Notes: generated by a model from the letters alone, not told the origin. 64,000 nucleotides of DNA from Rebecca billardiae RCC1528 (GCA_965240325.2 OZ251247.1:434001-498000), one strand, 5' to 3'; counted from the first letter of the stretch, positions 22,501 through 33,262 are shown. Made by a program: numbers and translations.

Positions 22501-22875
22501 AGCCGGCGGTCGGGGGAGGCCCTATCCCCGCGGGCCATCGCGCCACGAGGACTGGGCCATGTCGCTGTGCGAGCCCAGCTGCGGCCCCAAGGGCACGCTC
22601 GCCGAGGCCGTCGCCGCGCCCCCGGGGGGCAACGCAACGCGATGCAGCTGCGACTCGGAGCCGCCTGCTCTGCGACTCGGAGCCGCCTGCTGATGCGCTT
22701 CCCCTTGCGGCGGCGAGTGCCGCCTCACCCGGAAGAACATCCGGTCCACTGTGAGTCTGTGCACTGCCGGACCGCGCACGGTCCGGGCACGATGCATGGT
22801 GTGCTGTGACCTCTGGTTGTTTGAGCCATCTTCTGATTAGTAAGCTGCCACCAGCCTTCGGTGTTTATCGCACCA

Positions 22876-23506
22876 GAGCGGCAAGCGCGCACGCGGCCGC
22901 GCAGGGCACATGGGGACGACTACTGTACATCACCGCCGGAGCAGAACCCTCCACTCGGCCCAGCGGCTGAGACGGCGCCGTCTGCCATCCGGTCCTGCAC
23001 CCTCGCCCCCGGTGACTACTCATGACTAGGGCGCAGCAGGCCCATATTCAGCGAGCGAGCTGCGCAGCGCAGGTGGATCGCGCTGCGGCGGCTCAAAAAG
23101 TGACGATTAGGTAGACGGCTTCTTGAAGCCGCCGTCTGATGTACGTGCCAATGGAGTACCACACTGGACGATGATGATGATGGATATTTGTACGAGCAGA
23201 CCACTGCGGGCAGCGGCACGAGGGTACGGCCCGGCACGCAGAGTGCGGAGTGGCACTGGTGGAGTCACGCCCGCACTTAGCGTGCAGCAGTGCGGCGCAT
23301 ATGACCCGCCGGCTTCGGATGGGCAAGGCGCCAGCCGAACTGACGACTACTACGTACGAACGCGCGACTGATGAGATCAGCCCAGGCCAGGGCAGGGCAA
23401 GCAGCGACTGCTACGATGACGATGGCTAGTGTTGCGCAGCTCCAATTAGTCTGAGAAAGTGATGACGATGCTGATGACGTTATTATTATTATTATTATTA
23501 TTACTA
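22876..23506. other. intergenic, no gene recognised
   Basis: Lower GC than the flanking genes, with no supportable frame on either strand. From 23479 it becomes a (TTA)n microsatellite into which the second miniature transposon is inserted. Confidence 0.55.
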
Positions 23507-24018
23507 CAGGCAATCGCGGGCAATAAGGAGCTGTCACGTTAAGAAACTGGGGCTTGCTATCTGCGGATCTGGCCTAGAAACTGAGGCTAGCGATTGGCTG
23601 GTTCGCTATACGCATAGTCACACTAAGAAACAGGGACTACGTCGTCCCGGCTGACGAGTGGTCCGCCGAGGGGCGAGGCGCAGTCGGCCCGTCGGGGACG
23701 CGGCGCGCGGCCCGACTACGAGTACAGGCCAAGTCCCGACTTCTCCTGATGACTGACTCCTGGCCAGTGCACCGCAGCATCCATGCAACATCATGATGCC
23801 AGATTTGCTCCAAAAAGGCCCAAAAGATTCGTCGGACTCGCCGGCCGGGCCTAAAGACTCAGCCGGGGGCTCTGCCCCCCTGCGCCCCCCGCGCCTGCGC
23901 GGCGGGCGGACCTAGCTAAGAAACTGAGACTCCGTAGGCGCTCGGGCTACCGAACGGCTAAGAAACCGAGGCTAGATAGCCGTGAGATCTCTGACTTCTT
24001 ATTGCCCGCGATTGCCTG
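23507..24018 (-). mobile_element. miniature inverted-repeat transposon, copy 2 (TA target site)
   Basis: Inverted copy of the element at 1542-2085, with the same ~21-bp terminal inverted repeats and flanking TA (23505-23506 and 24019-24020). It is 512 bp; the internal palindrome seen in copy 1 is reduced to one arm near 23808-23824, accounting for much of the size difference. It sits inside a TTA/ATT microsatellite (about 23479-23503 and 24019-24078), a TA-rich target as expected for this superfamily. Confidence 0.9.
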
Positions 24019-24151
24019 TATTATTATTATTATTATTAGTAGTATTATTATATATTTATAATAATAATAATAATAATTCAGTTGCTGGTATTGTCGTTGA
24101 GACTGCCCTGTATGCATAGCGCACATCGATCTACTGCGAGCATCGTCAGCA

Positions 24152-25684
24152 TCATCCGAGCCACCAGCACTCTGGGCTGACCTCGTTCATGCGATCCGGT
24201 CTCCCGCTGCGCAAGTGGGGCAGCTGCCCGATGCGCGTTGGCGGCGTGCACGGCGACCCCACCGCCGCGGGAAGAGCGACACGACGTATGCTCAGCCCGA
24301 GGCCGAGCGCAGCCGATTGCTCGCCGCACGAGTACACGCTGCCGTCCGACGTCACGTACAGCGCTGTGTGACCGCCCATGGCGCAGCGCGCAACGCGGGT
24401 GTGCGCGAGAGCGTGCACGCATTCCGGGATGCGAACGTGCACGACGCCCGCAGCGATGCGAAGACCCCGCTCGCCGCTGCTGATGCGCCCAAACGTGTGC
24501 ACGCTGCCGTCTGCACCCAGCACAGCGCTGCTGTAGAGGCCAGCGCACGCGCGAACAGCGCGCACACCAGAGAGGGCGTCAATCCGCCTCGGCGCGAGTT
24601 GATCGCGCGTGTCTCCATGTCCGAGATTGCCAGACATGCCCTGCCCGAACGAGTACACCTCCCCCTCGCTGTCCACCACCAGGCTGTGCGTGTGGCCCGC
24701 GCTCACGTGCACGGTGTGCACGCCCGCTAGCGCCTCGATGCGCCTCGGCGTGCGCTGATCCTGCTGGCCGCCGTGGCCGAGACGGCCCTTGTAGCCCCAG
24801 CCGCACGAGTAGACGGCGCCATGTGCAGAGAGCAGTAGCGTGTGGAAGCCGCCCGCGGCCATCCCGCCCACGCGCACGCCATCCAGCGCCTCGAAGCGCG
24901 TCGGCTCCAACCGAGGCTGAATATCGCCGTGGCCGAGCTGGCCGCTGCGGTTGTCGCCCCAGCTGTACGCGCACCCAGCGGCGGTGAGCGCAAGGCTGTG
25001 GCTCCCAGCAGCCGAAATACTCACGATGGTGGCAGTACGCAGGTGGCGGATCAGCGCGAACGAGCTACGCTCCTCCATGTCCCCGAGCCCGAGCTCGCCG
25101 AAGCCGTTGTCGCCGCAGCCGTACACGGCGCCGGCCTCGCTCAGCGCGAGCAGGTGCCAGTGCCCAGAGGCCACCGCGACCACGCGCACGGCGCCCAGAG
25201 AGGTAACGCGTGCTGGCACGTGCACCTCCGGCCGGCCCGCGTGACCGATGGCGACGGGCGTTCGGTACTCCCCCGTGCCGTTCCCCTCGGCGCCCACCAC
25301 CTCCTCCTCGCCGCACGTGTGCAGCCCGCCCTCCGCGTCCACAAACGCGCTGAAGTCCATGCCGGCTGAGACCGGTGATGCGTGCGCGTGCGCACCCTCA
25401 AGCACGCGCTCGCGCACGAACAGCTCCTCCGCCCACGTGCGCACGCAGAAGGGCAGCGACGCCGGTAGAGCCCGCGCGTGCCCGCGCAAGCACACGCGCT
25501 CGCGCAGCGCGCGCTCGACCGCAGAGCACCCGCCGGGCGGCGCGGCGCGGAAGAGGCGCGCGGCGGCGTTCAGGCTCGCAAGGTCGCGCGGCGGCAGGAG
25601 TGAGACGATGCAGTCGAGCACCTCGGGTGGCAGGTCGTCAAGCCCGAGGCCACGAGAGGGTGCGTGCGTCGTGCTGATGGTCAT
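24152..25684 (-). CDS. F-box / RCC1-repeat protein 1
   Basis: Intronless, 510 residues. An F-box near the N-terminus (LDDLPPEVLDCIVSLLPPRD, about 17-50) would bind SKP1 in an SCF ubiquitin ligase. From about residue 110 there are RCC1 repeats of about 50 residues with the canonical Y/F-x-W/C-G-D-N...G-x-LG-HGD signature (GCGDNGFGELGLGD, YSWGDNRSGQLGHGD, YSCGWGYKGRLGHG, YSFGQGMSGNLGHGD), predicting a beta-propeller. The start at 25684 is chosen because it directly precedes the conserved leader; the frame continues upstream but runs into the neighbouring gene. The tail after the last repeat (ending SPECWWLG) is unlike those of the other members. It lies apart from the main array, with the sulfotransferase-like gene divergent from it. 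Confidence 0.87.
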   Translation of the reverse strand: MTISTTHAPSRGLGLDDLPPEVLDCIVSLLPPRDLASLNAAARLFRAAPPGGCSAVERALRERVCLRGHARALPASLPFCVRTWAEELFVRERVLEGAHAHASPVSAGMDFSAFVDAEGGLHTCGEEEVVGAEGNGTGEYRTPVAIGHAGRPEVHVPARVTSLGAVRVVAVASGHWHLLALSEAGAVYGCGDNGFGELGLGDMEERSSFALIRHLRTATIVSISAAGSHSLALTAAGCAYSWGDNRSGQLGHGDIQPRLEPTRFEALDGVRVGGMAAGGFHTLLLSAHGAVYSCGWGYKGRLGHGGQQDQRTPRRIEALAGVHTVHVSAGHTHSLVVDSEGEVYSFGQGMSGNLGHGDTRDQLAPRRIDALSGVRAVRACAGLYSSAVLGADGSVHTFGRISSGERGLRIAAGVVHVRIPECVHALAHTRVARCAMGGHTALYVTSDGSVYSCGEQSAALGLGLSIRRVALPAAVGSPCTPPTRIGQLPHLRSGRPDRMNEVSPECWWLG

Positions 25685-25954
25685 CGCTCTCGGCTCACGG
25701 GGCGCGCTGACGAAGGAAACTCTCGAGGGCGCCGAGGCCGAGTTGCACGACGAATTGCATGCTCGCTGCGCTCGCGGCGTGAGCCTTGACGAACGCACTG
25801 CGACGACGTGCGTGCGTGTTGCCATCACGTTCATTATTGGCGCTTTTCTTACGGGGGTAACAGAATACAGATTACTGATAAAGTACCGTAGTATTGGTTG
25901 TGCATGCGAGGCCCCAGGGAGGGCGTCAGTGCTGCTCACCACATCTGCGGCGCC

Positions 25955-26842
25955 ATGCCGTCGCCCGCCCGCCGCGCGGCGCTCGCGGCCCTCCTCGCCG
26001 CCGTCGCAGCGCCACCATGCACGCGTGGCCTCGACGAGTGGCACCTGGACCGCAGACGCGCGCAGAAGGTGCTCGTCGTGCACGTGGGCAAAACCGGCGG
26101 CTCCTCCGCAAGCTCATACCTCAAGCGGAACGGCGTGCCGCTGCACCGCGTGCACAGGCGGCCGATCACGCGCGCCGAGATCAACGCGGCGCGCGCGGTG
26201 ATCGTGCCCGTGCGCGATCCGCTCGCTAGGGCGGTGTCTGGCTTCAACTGGCGGCACACGCACCAGTTCCCGCCCACGCGCTTCGAGCGGGAGGAGCTGT
26301 TCAAGTGCTTCAGCCACCCGAATGAGCTGGCGCTGGCGTTGCTGCCGCCTCGCGGCGACAGCGGAGAGGGGGCGAGGGGCCATGCCACCGTCGACGTCAG
26401 CGAGCACTGCCGAGGCGTGGCGCGGCGCGGGCTCCACCCGGGCGTCGCCGAGGCCAACCAGACGCAGATGGGCATGGGCTGGGCCTACCACGTGGGAGAT
26501 ACAATCTCCCTGCTGGAGAGCGCCAAGGGGGTGCACGTGTACGCCGTGCACACGGACAGCCTGCAGGGTGACGCCATGGACATGTACAAGGCGCTGCTGC
26601 GCGACCGCACGCTCGGGCTGCAGGCGGGGCGCGGGCACGGTGCAAGGCACGCGGCCGCGCACGCTGCCGAGTTCCCCACGACGCACACCGGGCGGTACAA
26701 TGGCAGCGAGCGCGTAGTGACCGACGCGCGCGCACGCGAGGCGATGCGCGCGGAGCTCGTGGAGGACTACGCGATCATCGCGCGCGTCGAGCGACTGCAC
26801 GCGCGCACAATCGCGCGCGGCGCGTCGGAGTGCAGCCGCTAG
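25955..26842 (+). CDS. sulfotransferase-like secreted/membrane protein
   Basis: Intronless, 295 residues. An N-terminal hydrophobic stretch (about 8-22) looks like a signal peptide or anchor. HVGKTGGSS (43-51) matches the PAPS 5'-phosphosulfate loop and IVPVRDPLARAVSGF (83-97) matches the 3'-phosphate-binding segment of carbohydrate sulfotransferases, with the expected Arg and Ser. The reaction would be sulfate transfer from PAPS to a glycan in the Golgi; the acceptor is unknown. The ATG at 25955 is preferred to one at 25898 because it starts the signal-like segment. It is divergent from F-box/RCC1 gene 1, with a 270-bp shared upstream region. Potential N-glycosylation sites (NQT, NGS) fit a lumenal protein. 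Confidence 0.72.
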   Translation: MPSPARRAALAALLAAVAAPPCTRGLDEWHLDRRRAQKVLVVHVGKTGGSSASSYLKRNGVPLHRVHRRPITRAEINAARAVIVPVRDPLARAVSGFNWRHTHQFPPTRFEREELFKCFSHPNELALALLPPRGDSGEGARGHATVDVSEHCRGVARRGLHPGVAEANQTQMGMGWAYHVGDTISLLESAKGVHVYAVHTDSLQGDAMDMYKALLRDRTLGLQAGRGHGARHAAAHAAEFPTTHTGRYNGSERVVTDARAREAMRAELVEDYAIIARVERLHARTIARGASECSR

Positions 26843-29719
26843 TAGCAGCTGCTCAGCCACATAACACCATCTGACCGTACGCGGCGCAGGATGCATGTGC
26901 TCGTCGCCGCGTACGACAGTCAGCTTCATGAGGCGGCACAGTGCCGGAAAACTGCTCAGGGTGACGTTTTAAGTTGTCCGCACCACTAGTCGAATCATCG
27001 GACAATTCTGAAGCGGTGCGCCTAAATTCGGCGCACCATAGGCGCGTCGAATCGTGGCACAGACCTTGGTAGCAGGCCACACCTGAGCGCGCTGCGCGCG
27101 CCGACGCGCGCTCGGCGCGGGCAAAAAATCATGCGCCGTTGGCGCATTACGCAGCCCTGCGCAGCGCTGTGCTCGAGCTCGGCGGCGGCGAAAGCGGGCG
27201 GGCGCACACGGCGGTGCCCGTGCGCGCTGCTCCGAGCGCAGCTGCGGCCACCCCGGCGGCATGCCGCCGGTCGAGGGCACGAAAACCGATTTTTCGGGAA
27301 AATGCAGAGCAGCGGCGCCCGAGCGCGCCCGAGCTCGTCGCAGCACAGTCTCCTGGTGGCTGCGCCCCGTGAAGCCACGCCACGCGGGGCGCTGGCGTGC
27401 GCGTGGCCTGCGCCCACCGTGCGCTGCCCGATCATGGCCGTCGACCGCTCCGAGCGCCTCACCACGCGTGCTCGAGCCCACCGATACTGACGCCCGAGCA
27501 CGGTGCCGGCAGCGCTCGCAGGTGGGCGTCGGAGAAAACACGCCGGCCGAACGAGCTTGAAGCGTCCGCCGCGACGCCAACGGCAGCGGACGACGTGCGC
27601 GCCACCTCGGCGCCAGTCGCCCAGCCCTTGCGCGGCGGTGCGGGCTCGCTCGTTCGCCGCCATCAGCTGCGCGCGCGCAGCCCGATCACTGCCCGCTGGT
27701 TCTGTTGTCGAGCAGCTGCGGCCTGCCACGCGCACTGCCGGACATTGAGCCACAGCGCGAGCACGCGCCTCGTCTGGCACGTGCGAGCACTCAGCATCGT
27801 GCGTGGCCACCATGACGCGCCCATCTGCGCCAGCAGCGATGAGCACGCCGCCGTTCAGCTCGCATCGGGCTCGCTCGCGACGCAGCAACGCGCGGCCGTA
27901 GCGGCAGCAGCGGCGCCGTCGAGCACGCGCAGCAAACAAATATGCAGCGCGGGCGAGTCGACGGTCTGGAAAATGCGCGATCACGCCACAGCAGGCTGGC
28001 AGAGCCCGCCCGAGCTGCAGCATGCCGTAGGTGCTGCCCCAAGCTCTCGACTGCCCGTAAGCGGCGGCATGTGCGGCGGCGCCGGCGGCGGCCATGCTGC
28101 CACGCCGTTGCGCGCCGCGGGGCGCCGTCGGCACCTCCGTGGTGAAGCGCACAGAGCTCGAGCCCACGGGGGCTGGCGACCGTCAAACCGACACCCCATG
28201 ACGCGGGGCTGCGTGCGCCAGCTGCGCGCACTCCGTGGGCCCACCTAGCCCGCTCGAGCAGCTCGCCTTGGGTGCGCGCAGCGGCTCGAGCACACTGGTA
28301 TGGGACGCCTGCCTGCGGTGCCGCCGAGCACATGCGGCCGACGGTCACTCAGCACGGGCGACTCGACGGCGGCGAGCAGGCGCGACGGCCTCGCCGCGCC
28401 GCGGAAAAGCCTGCCCGGGCTGCAGCACGCCGTAGGAGCAGCCCAGCGCCCTCCTCCGCCCTCAAGCTTCGGCGCGCGCAGCAGGCCCGGCGGCGGCCAT
28501 GCTGGCGTGCCCAAGCATGAAGATGGGCGCGGCCGGCCGCGCCGTCGCAAAGCGCGCAGAACTCGAGCTCGGGGGGGCGGACGGCCGCCAAACTGGCGCG
28601 GCAGGACGTGGCACTGCGTGCGCCAGCTGCGCGCACCCGCTGCGCCCGCGTGGCCCGTGCGAGCGCCGCGCCTCGAGCACACGCAGCTGCTCGACACAGC
28701 CACGGCAGTGTGGCTTGTGCGCGTGCACGTGATCAGTCTCAGCTCTGAGGCGCGCGCTCAGGAGGGCTGCGGCCGGGCCGAGCGCGATCTGCGCGGACGG
28801 TACAGCCTGGCGGCTCATGCCAGCCAGCCCAAAGCCCGCTCCGCCATCCGCGTCATGGCGCTCCAGCCTCTCGCGTGCTGCGCTGCAGCCGCGCTCGGCA
28901 AAGACGTCGCCCAGCCCGCCTTGCACGCGGCTGAGCAGTGGCAGCCAGGCGAAGCGTCGTCGCGGGCGAGGCTGCGCTGGGTGATGCGGCTCGGGTCGGT
29001 GGGCAAGTCGCACCCCGCCGTCGGTCGCCTCCACGCCTCAGGCTCGCTCGAGGTCAAAGACAACTGCGCGGCGCGGCGTTTGCGCGGGCGGGCCGCGGGC
29101 GTGGCGGGGTGTACGCGTGCAATGTCACAGCCTCCCACACAATGTCAGGAGGGTGAGACGCACCGCCAGCGGCACCCGCACACAATCCCACCCTGCGCGA
29201 GCCACCTGCCGTGTCGACTGAAGCATCAGGCTCGGGCGCAACCGCGGGCGGCGCATGCAAGAAGCTCGCGAAACGCACCGCGCGCGCCGTGAGGGCGAAA
29301 GGAGAGCACCCGTCAGGGCGGCGAGGAACTTGCCCAGCGCCACGCGGAAGACGACCCCAGCCCGCGTCGACGCATCGTCGGGCCCGCGAGCAGCCTCGTC
29401 GGTCTTCGCCGAGTAGATCGCGCCGCGAGCCGAGGCACCGCTCGTTTGAGGCTCCGTCCGCCGCGAAGTCGCGGCTTCCACCCGAGTTCCACTGTCCGGC
29501 CGAGACCGGATTCGCTGACTCGAGCTGCGGACCGTCGTCCGAAGCGTCACGGAAAATTCCAATCCGGCACTGTGGGGCAGAATCTGGCATATATGGGGAC
29601 GACGGCGAGGAGCGCTGATCCTGGTGTTTGTCTCTGCTGCTCGATCTGCCGCTACAGCTTGCTGACTCTGACGCCTGCCCGTTGCATACCACGTCGTTAA
29701 TATATATATATATATATAT
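26843..29719. other. 2.9 kb without a confident gene; imperfect tandem duplication
   Basis: Frames of 100-380 codons exist on both strands, but none shows a recognisable domain and they shift freely. On the minus strand a segment near 28010-28180 and one near 28410-28570 are diverged copies: both give SS-R-F-T followed by SMAAAG and a SYG/TYGML(V)LQ segment, about 400 bp apart. This suggests a decayed repeat-containing gene. A (TA)n tract at 29699-29720 ends exactly at the palindrome boundary. Confidence 0.5.
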
Positions 29720-29837
29720 ACGCCCACGTGCATCGCTGAGCTGCCGCTCGTGGCGCGGCCGACGGAGGGCCAAGGGCCTGACGGCGCGGCGTGAAACACG
29801 ACGCCTCCGCGCAGACGACAGAGAACGGTGGCCCTGC

Positions 29838-30165
29838 TCACGCTGAGCGATGCCGGCGCCGTGTACAGTGTACGGCAGCGGCGACAACCAGCACGCGCGG
29901 CCAGCTCGGGCTGGGTGACAAGGGGGAGCGGCGGTCCTTCAGTCGCCGATCTACCCGCCCCGTGCTGCTGCGCCTGACTGATTCTGATAAGTATTTCGGC
30001 TGGTTGTTGGCACAGTAGCCTGGCGCGCTCTGCACCTGCGTCGCTGGCTGTGCCGGTACAGCTGGGGACGCAACAGCTTCAGCCAGCTTGGCCACCGTGC
30101 GTACTGCCACGGCGACACGGCCGACAGGTGCGTGCCGACGCGTATCACCAGGCGCTGCGTGGCGT
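29838..30165 (+). pseudogene. RCC1-repeat fragments, left palindrome arm
   Basis: Around 29838-29935 the frame reads LLTLSDAGAVYS and, after a shift, GQLGLGDKGERRSFS. Around 30050-30100 it reads RYSWGRNSFSQLGH. These match consecutive blades of the F-box/RCC1 genes, but frameshifts separate them and the intervening sequence is lost. Relic only. Confidence 0.7.
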
Positions 30166-30442
30166 GCGAGTAATTAATGGGCGCAGCATATTCGGATCGC
30201 GGACGAAATCACGGATGAGTAGTCGTCGTCGTCACGTCATATCCGACTGCTGTGCGCCATTATGATTACGTACGCGCAGCATCGCAGTTGTCGCAGTATA
30301 GCAGATCAATTCGTGGCGATCGACGACGGCGACTGCTAGCAGCGCGCTGCTGCGCTCGCGTTTATATATATATATACTAGTATAGCAGCTAGATCGCGTC
30401 ATCATCACCACTGATGTGACTGATTCGTACGTCGTCTGGTTA

Positions 30443-30592
<150 letters not shown>

Positions 30593-30865
30593 TAACCAGA
30601 CGACGAATCAGTCACATCAGTGGTGATGATGACGCGATCTAGCTGCTATACTAGTATATATATATATAAACGCGAGCGCAGCAGCGCGCTGCTAGCAGTC
30701 GCCGTCGTCGATCGCCACGAATTGATCTGCTATACTGCGACAACTGCGATGCTGCGCGTACGTAATCATAATGGCGCACAGCAGTCGGATATGACGTGAC
30801 GACGACGACTACTCATCCGTGATTTCGTCCGCGATCCGAATATGCTGCGCCCATTAATTACTCGC

Positions 30866-31193
30866 ACGCCACGCAGCGCCTGGTGATACGCGTCGGCACG
30901 CACCTGTCGGCCGTGTCGCCGTGGCAGTACGCACGGTGGCCAAGCTGGCTGAAGCTGTTGCGTCCCCAGCTGTACCGGCACAGCCAGCGACGCAGGTGCA
31001 GAGCGCGCCAGGCTACTGTGCCAACAACCAGCCGAAATACTTATCAGAATCAGTCAGGCGCAGCAGCACGGGGCGGGTAGATCGGCGACTGAAGGACCGC
31101 CGCTCCCCCTTGTCACCCAGCCCGAGCTGGCCGCGCGTGCTGGTTGTCGCCGCTGCCGTACACTGTACACGGCGCCGGCATCGCTCAGCGTGA
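30866..31193 (-). pseudogene. RCC1-repeat fragments, right palindrome arm
   Basis: Mirror copy of the relic at 29838-30165, with identical translations on the opposite strand. It lies downstream of F-box/RCC1 gene 2 in the same orientation, so the right arm is probably the original location and the left arm the inverted copy (inference). Confidence 0.7.
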
Positions 31194-31236
31194 GCAGGGC
31201 CACCGTTCTCTGTCGTCTGCGCGGAGGCGTCGTGTT

Positions 31237-32709
31237 TCACGCCGCGCCGTCAGGCCCTTGGCCCTCCGTCGGCCGCGCCACGAGCGGCAGCTCAGCGATG
31301 CACGTGGGCGTCCTCACCGTGTCCGTGTCGCCAGGCCAGTCGGCGTCGAACCATTCGTCTACCCAGTCCATCGTCACGCCAAGCCCGAGTGCGCCCGAGC
31401 GCCAACCGCACGCGTGCACGGCGCCGTCCGCTGTGACGTACAGCGCGTGGGTCTCAGCCAGCGCGCAATCGAGCACACGCACTGAGCCGAACGCCTGCAC
31501 GCGTGCGGGCAGAAAGAGCCGCCTGCTTTTCACAGACGCAGCGAGCTGGCCATGCCTGTTGTTCCCAAACGTGTGCACGCTGCCGTCTACGCCCAGCATC
31601 GCGCTGCTGCCCACGCCTGCGCACGCGCGCACCACGCACACACCCTCCAGCGCCTGGATACGCATAGGCAGCGGCGAGGTGCCCACTCCGTACGAGTACA
31701 CCGCCCCCTCGCTGTCCACCACCAGGCTGTGGTCACTGCCCGCGCTCACGTGCACGGCGCGCACGCCCGCGAGCGCCTCGATGCGCCTCGGCGTGTGCTG
31801 ATCCTCCTCGTCGCCGTGACCGAGAGGGCCAAAGTTGCCAGCGCCGCACGAGTACACGACGCCGTGTGCAGAGAGCAGTAGCGTGTGTCGGCCACCCGCG
31901 GCCAACCCGCCCACGCGAACGCCGTCCAGCGCCTCGATGCGCGTCGGCTCCCAGCGGTCCTCCTCGTCGCCGTGGCCGAGCTGGCCGTAGTAGTTGTGGC
32001 CCCAGCTGTACACACAGCCAGCGGCGGTGAGCGCGAGGCTGTGGAACTCGCCGGCCGCGATGGACACGATGGGCTCGTGCCGCAGCGACTCGCCAAGGGC
32101 AAAAGAGCGCAGATCATCCTTGTGCCCGAGCCCGAGCTGGCGGTACCCGTTGTCGCCGCAGCCGTACACGGCGCCTGCCTCACTCAGCGCGAGCAGGTGG
32201 CGAGGGCCAGCGGCCACCGCGACCACGCGCACCGCGGAGAGCGAGGCCACGCGCGTGGGCACGTGCATTGCCGTCAGAGCCGTCAGAGCCGAGTGGCCGA
32301 TCGCTATGGGCGGGACGTACGCGCCCGTCTTGTGCCCGTCGTCGTCCACCTCCTCCTCCTCGCCGCACGTGTGCAGCCCGCCCTCCGCGTCCACAAACGC
32401 GCTGAAGCGGTGGCCGGCCGCCACGGCAGATGCGTGCGCGCACGCCAGCTCGAGCACGCGCTCACGCGTACAGAGCTCCTCCACCCAGGTGCAAACGCCT
32501 GCGGGTAGCACGGACGGCAGCGCGCGAGCGTGTCCCCGCGCGCGCGCGCGCTCGCGCAGCGCGTGCTCGACCGGCGAGCGGCCGCCGGGGGCGCCGCGGA
32601 AGAGGCGCGAGGCGGCGTTGGCCGCGGCGATGTCCATCGGCGCCAGGCCTGCCATCAGAACGCGCTCGATCAACTCTGCAGGCAAGTCAGCGAGGCTTGC
32701 CGGCGCCAT
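31237..32709 (-). CDS. F-box / RCC1-repeat protein 2
   Basis: Intronless, 490 residues. The F-box is at 5-38 (LADLPAELIERVLMAGLAPM). The acidic variable loop after HTCGEE (EVDDDGHKTGAY) is followed by RCC1 blades GCGDNGYRQLGLGH, YSWGHNYYGQLGHGD, YSCGAGNFGPLGHGD, a shortened YSYGVGTSPLP blade, TFGNNRHGQLAAS and a closing HACGWRSGALGLG blade. The tail TPTCIAELP...ARPTEGQ places it with genes 3-5. It is intact, in contrast to genes 3 and 4, which stop one blade earlier. Its last 25 codons lie in the palindrome arm. CGGTTGGTCA (plus strand) lies 22 nt upstream of the start. Confidence 0.88.
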   Translation of the reverse strand: MAPASLADLPAELIERVLMAGLAPMDIAAANAASRLFRGAPGGRSPVEHALRERARARGHARALPSVLPAGVCTWVEELCTRERVLELACAHASAVAAGHRFSAFVDAEGGLHTCGEEEEVDDDGHKTGAYVPPIAIGHSALTALTAMHVPTRVASLSAVRVVAVAAGPRHLLALSEAGAVYGCGDNGYRQLGLGHKDDLRSFALGESLRHEPIVSIAAGEFHSLALTAAGCVYSWGHNYYGQLGHGDEEDRWEPTRIEALDGVRVGGLAAGGRHTLLLSAHGVVYSCGAGNFGPLGHGDEEDQHTPRRIEALAGVRAVHVSAGSDHSLVVDSEGAVYSYGVGTSPLPMRIQALEGVCVVRACAGVGSSAMLGVDGSVHTFGNNRHGQLAASVKSRRLFLPARVQAFGSVRVLDCALAETHALYVTADGAVHACGWRSGALGLGVTMDWVDEWFDADWPGDTDTVRTPTCIAELPLVARPTEGQGPDGAA

Positions 32710-32730
32710 CTCTCGCAGGCGAGCTAGTGG

Positions 32731-32908
32731 CGGTTGGTCATGAACAGTGTGAGCTCGTTGTGTGCCTGCTCAGAACGAGGACGGACGGTTGGTCACTGGT
32801 CAGGGAGCTAGCTGCAAGCTGGATACGGCGCACGACTGTCGATTTGACTCCATTTGACGGGCGCTGAGTTGACAGTAGTTGGTTCGACAGTTAAGCAAGG
32901 TATATAGT
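32731..32908 (-). promoter_or_regulatory. candidate promoter region of F-box/RCC1 gene 2 (copied for gene 3)
   Basis: Two TGACCAACCG motifs on the coding strand (plus-strand coordinates 32731-32740 and 32786-32795) and a TATATA box candidate (32901-32906) lie 20-200 bp upstream of the ATG at 32709. The same block recurs 1804 bp later upstream of gene 3. The TGRCCAACCG word is also found 24-31 nt upstream of genes 5 (longer start), 9, 11 and 12, and, with one change, 73 nt upstream of gene 4. Confidence 0.4.
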
Positions 32909-33262
32909 CCGGTAGTGCGTACACTGAGAGTGAGCTGTCAGGCTCACAAGTCCCCGGGGCTGGTCAGGAGCCGAGCAGCTAGCCAACATCAGTCGAGTAG
33001 TGCCAGTGGCCGCATGCGGAGCATCGGCGCCCTGACCGCCGACAGGCCCCTGGCACGCAGTCGGCCACGCCACGCGCGGAAGCTGTGCAATGCACGTGGG
33101 CGTCTGAACGATGTCGGTCACGTTAAAAAAGTCGCCGTCGAGCGAGGCCATCGTTATGCCAAGCCCGAGCGCGCCTGCACGCAGACCGCACGCGTGCACG
33201 GCGCCGTCCGCTGTGACGTACAGCGACTGGGTCTCAGCCAGCGCGCAGTCCAGCACACGCAC
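32891..33262 (-). pseudogene. severed C-terminal blade of F-box/RCC1 gene 3
   Basis: In frame with gene 3 beyond its TAA. It encodes VRVLDCALAETQSLYVTADG, HACGLRAGALGLG and TPTCIAQLPRVAWPT, the closing blade and tail expected of this subfamily. Still open and unfrayed, which argues that the stop is recent or is read through. Confidence 0.7.

Larger units (their letters stand above)
18851..22875. mobile_element. repetitive element 2, same ends as element 1, filled with satellite
   Basis: Shares its left 332 bp (18851-19182) and right ~215 bp (to 22875) with element 1 and directly abuts it. The ACTAATCAG/CTGATTAGT inverted words are at 18851 and 22833. Instead of RT and zinc-finger relics the interior holds a palindrome cluster (19359-19429) and a ~183-bp satellite array (about 19580-22500). 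It behaves like a non-autonomous derivative. The right end contains a 21-bp local duplication (GACTCGGAGCCGCCTGCT repeated near 22652-22692) absent from element 1. Confidence 0.7.

Noticed and set aside
21563-22546. 327-codon minus-strand frame and similar ones
   Set aside because: They follow the 183-bp satellite unit, which is divisible by three; the protein is just the repeat translated and has no domain.
27022-28167. 381-codon minus-strand frame
   Set aside because: No recognisable domain, arginine-rich composition typical of shadow frames, and the internal duplication does not keep a constant frame.
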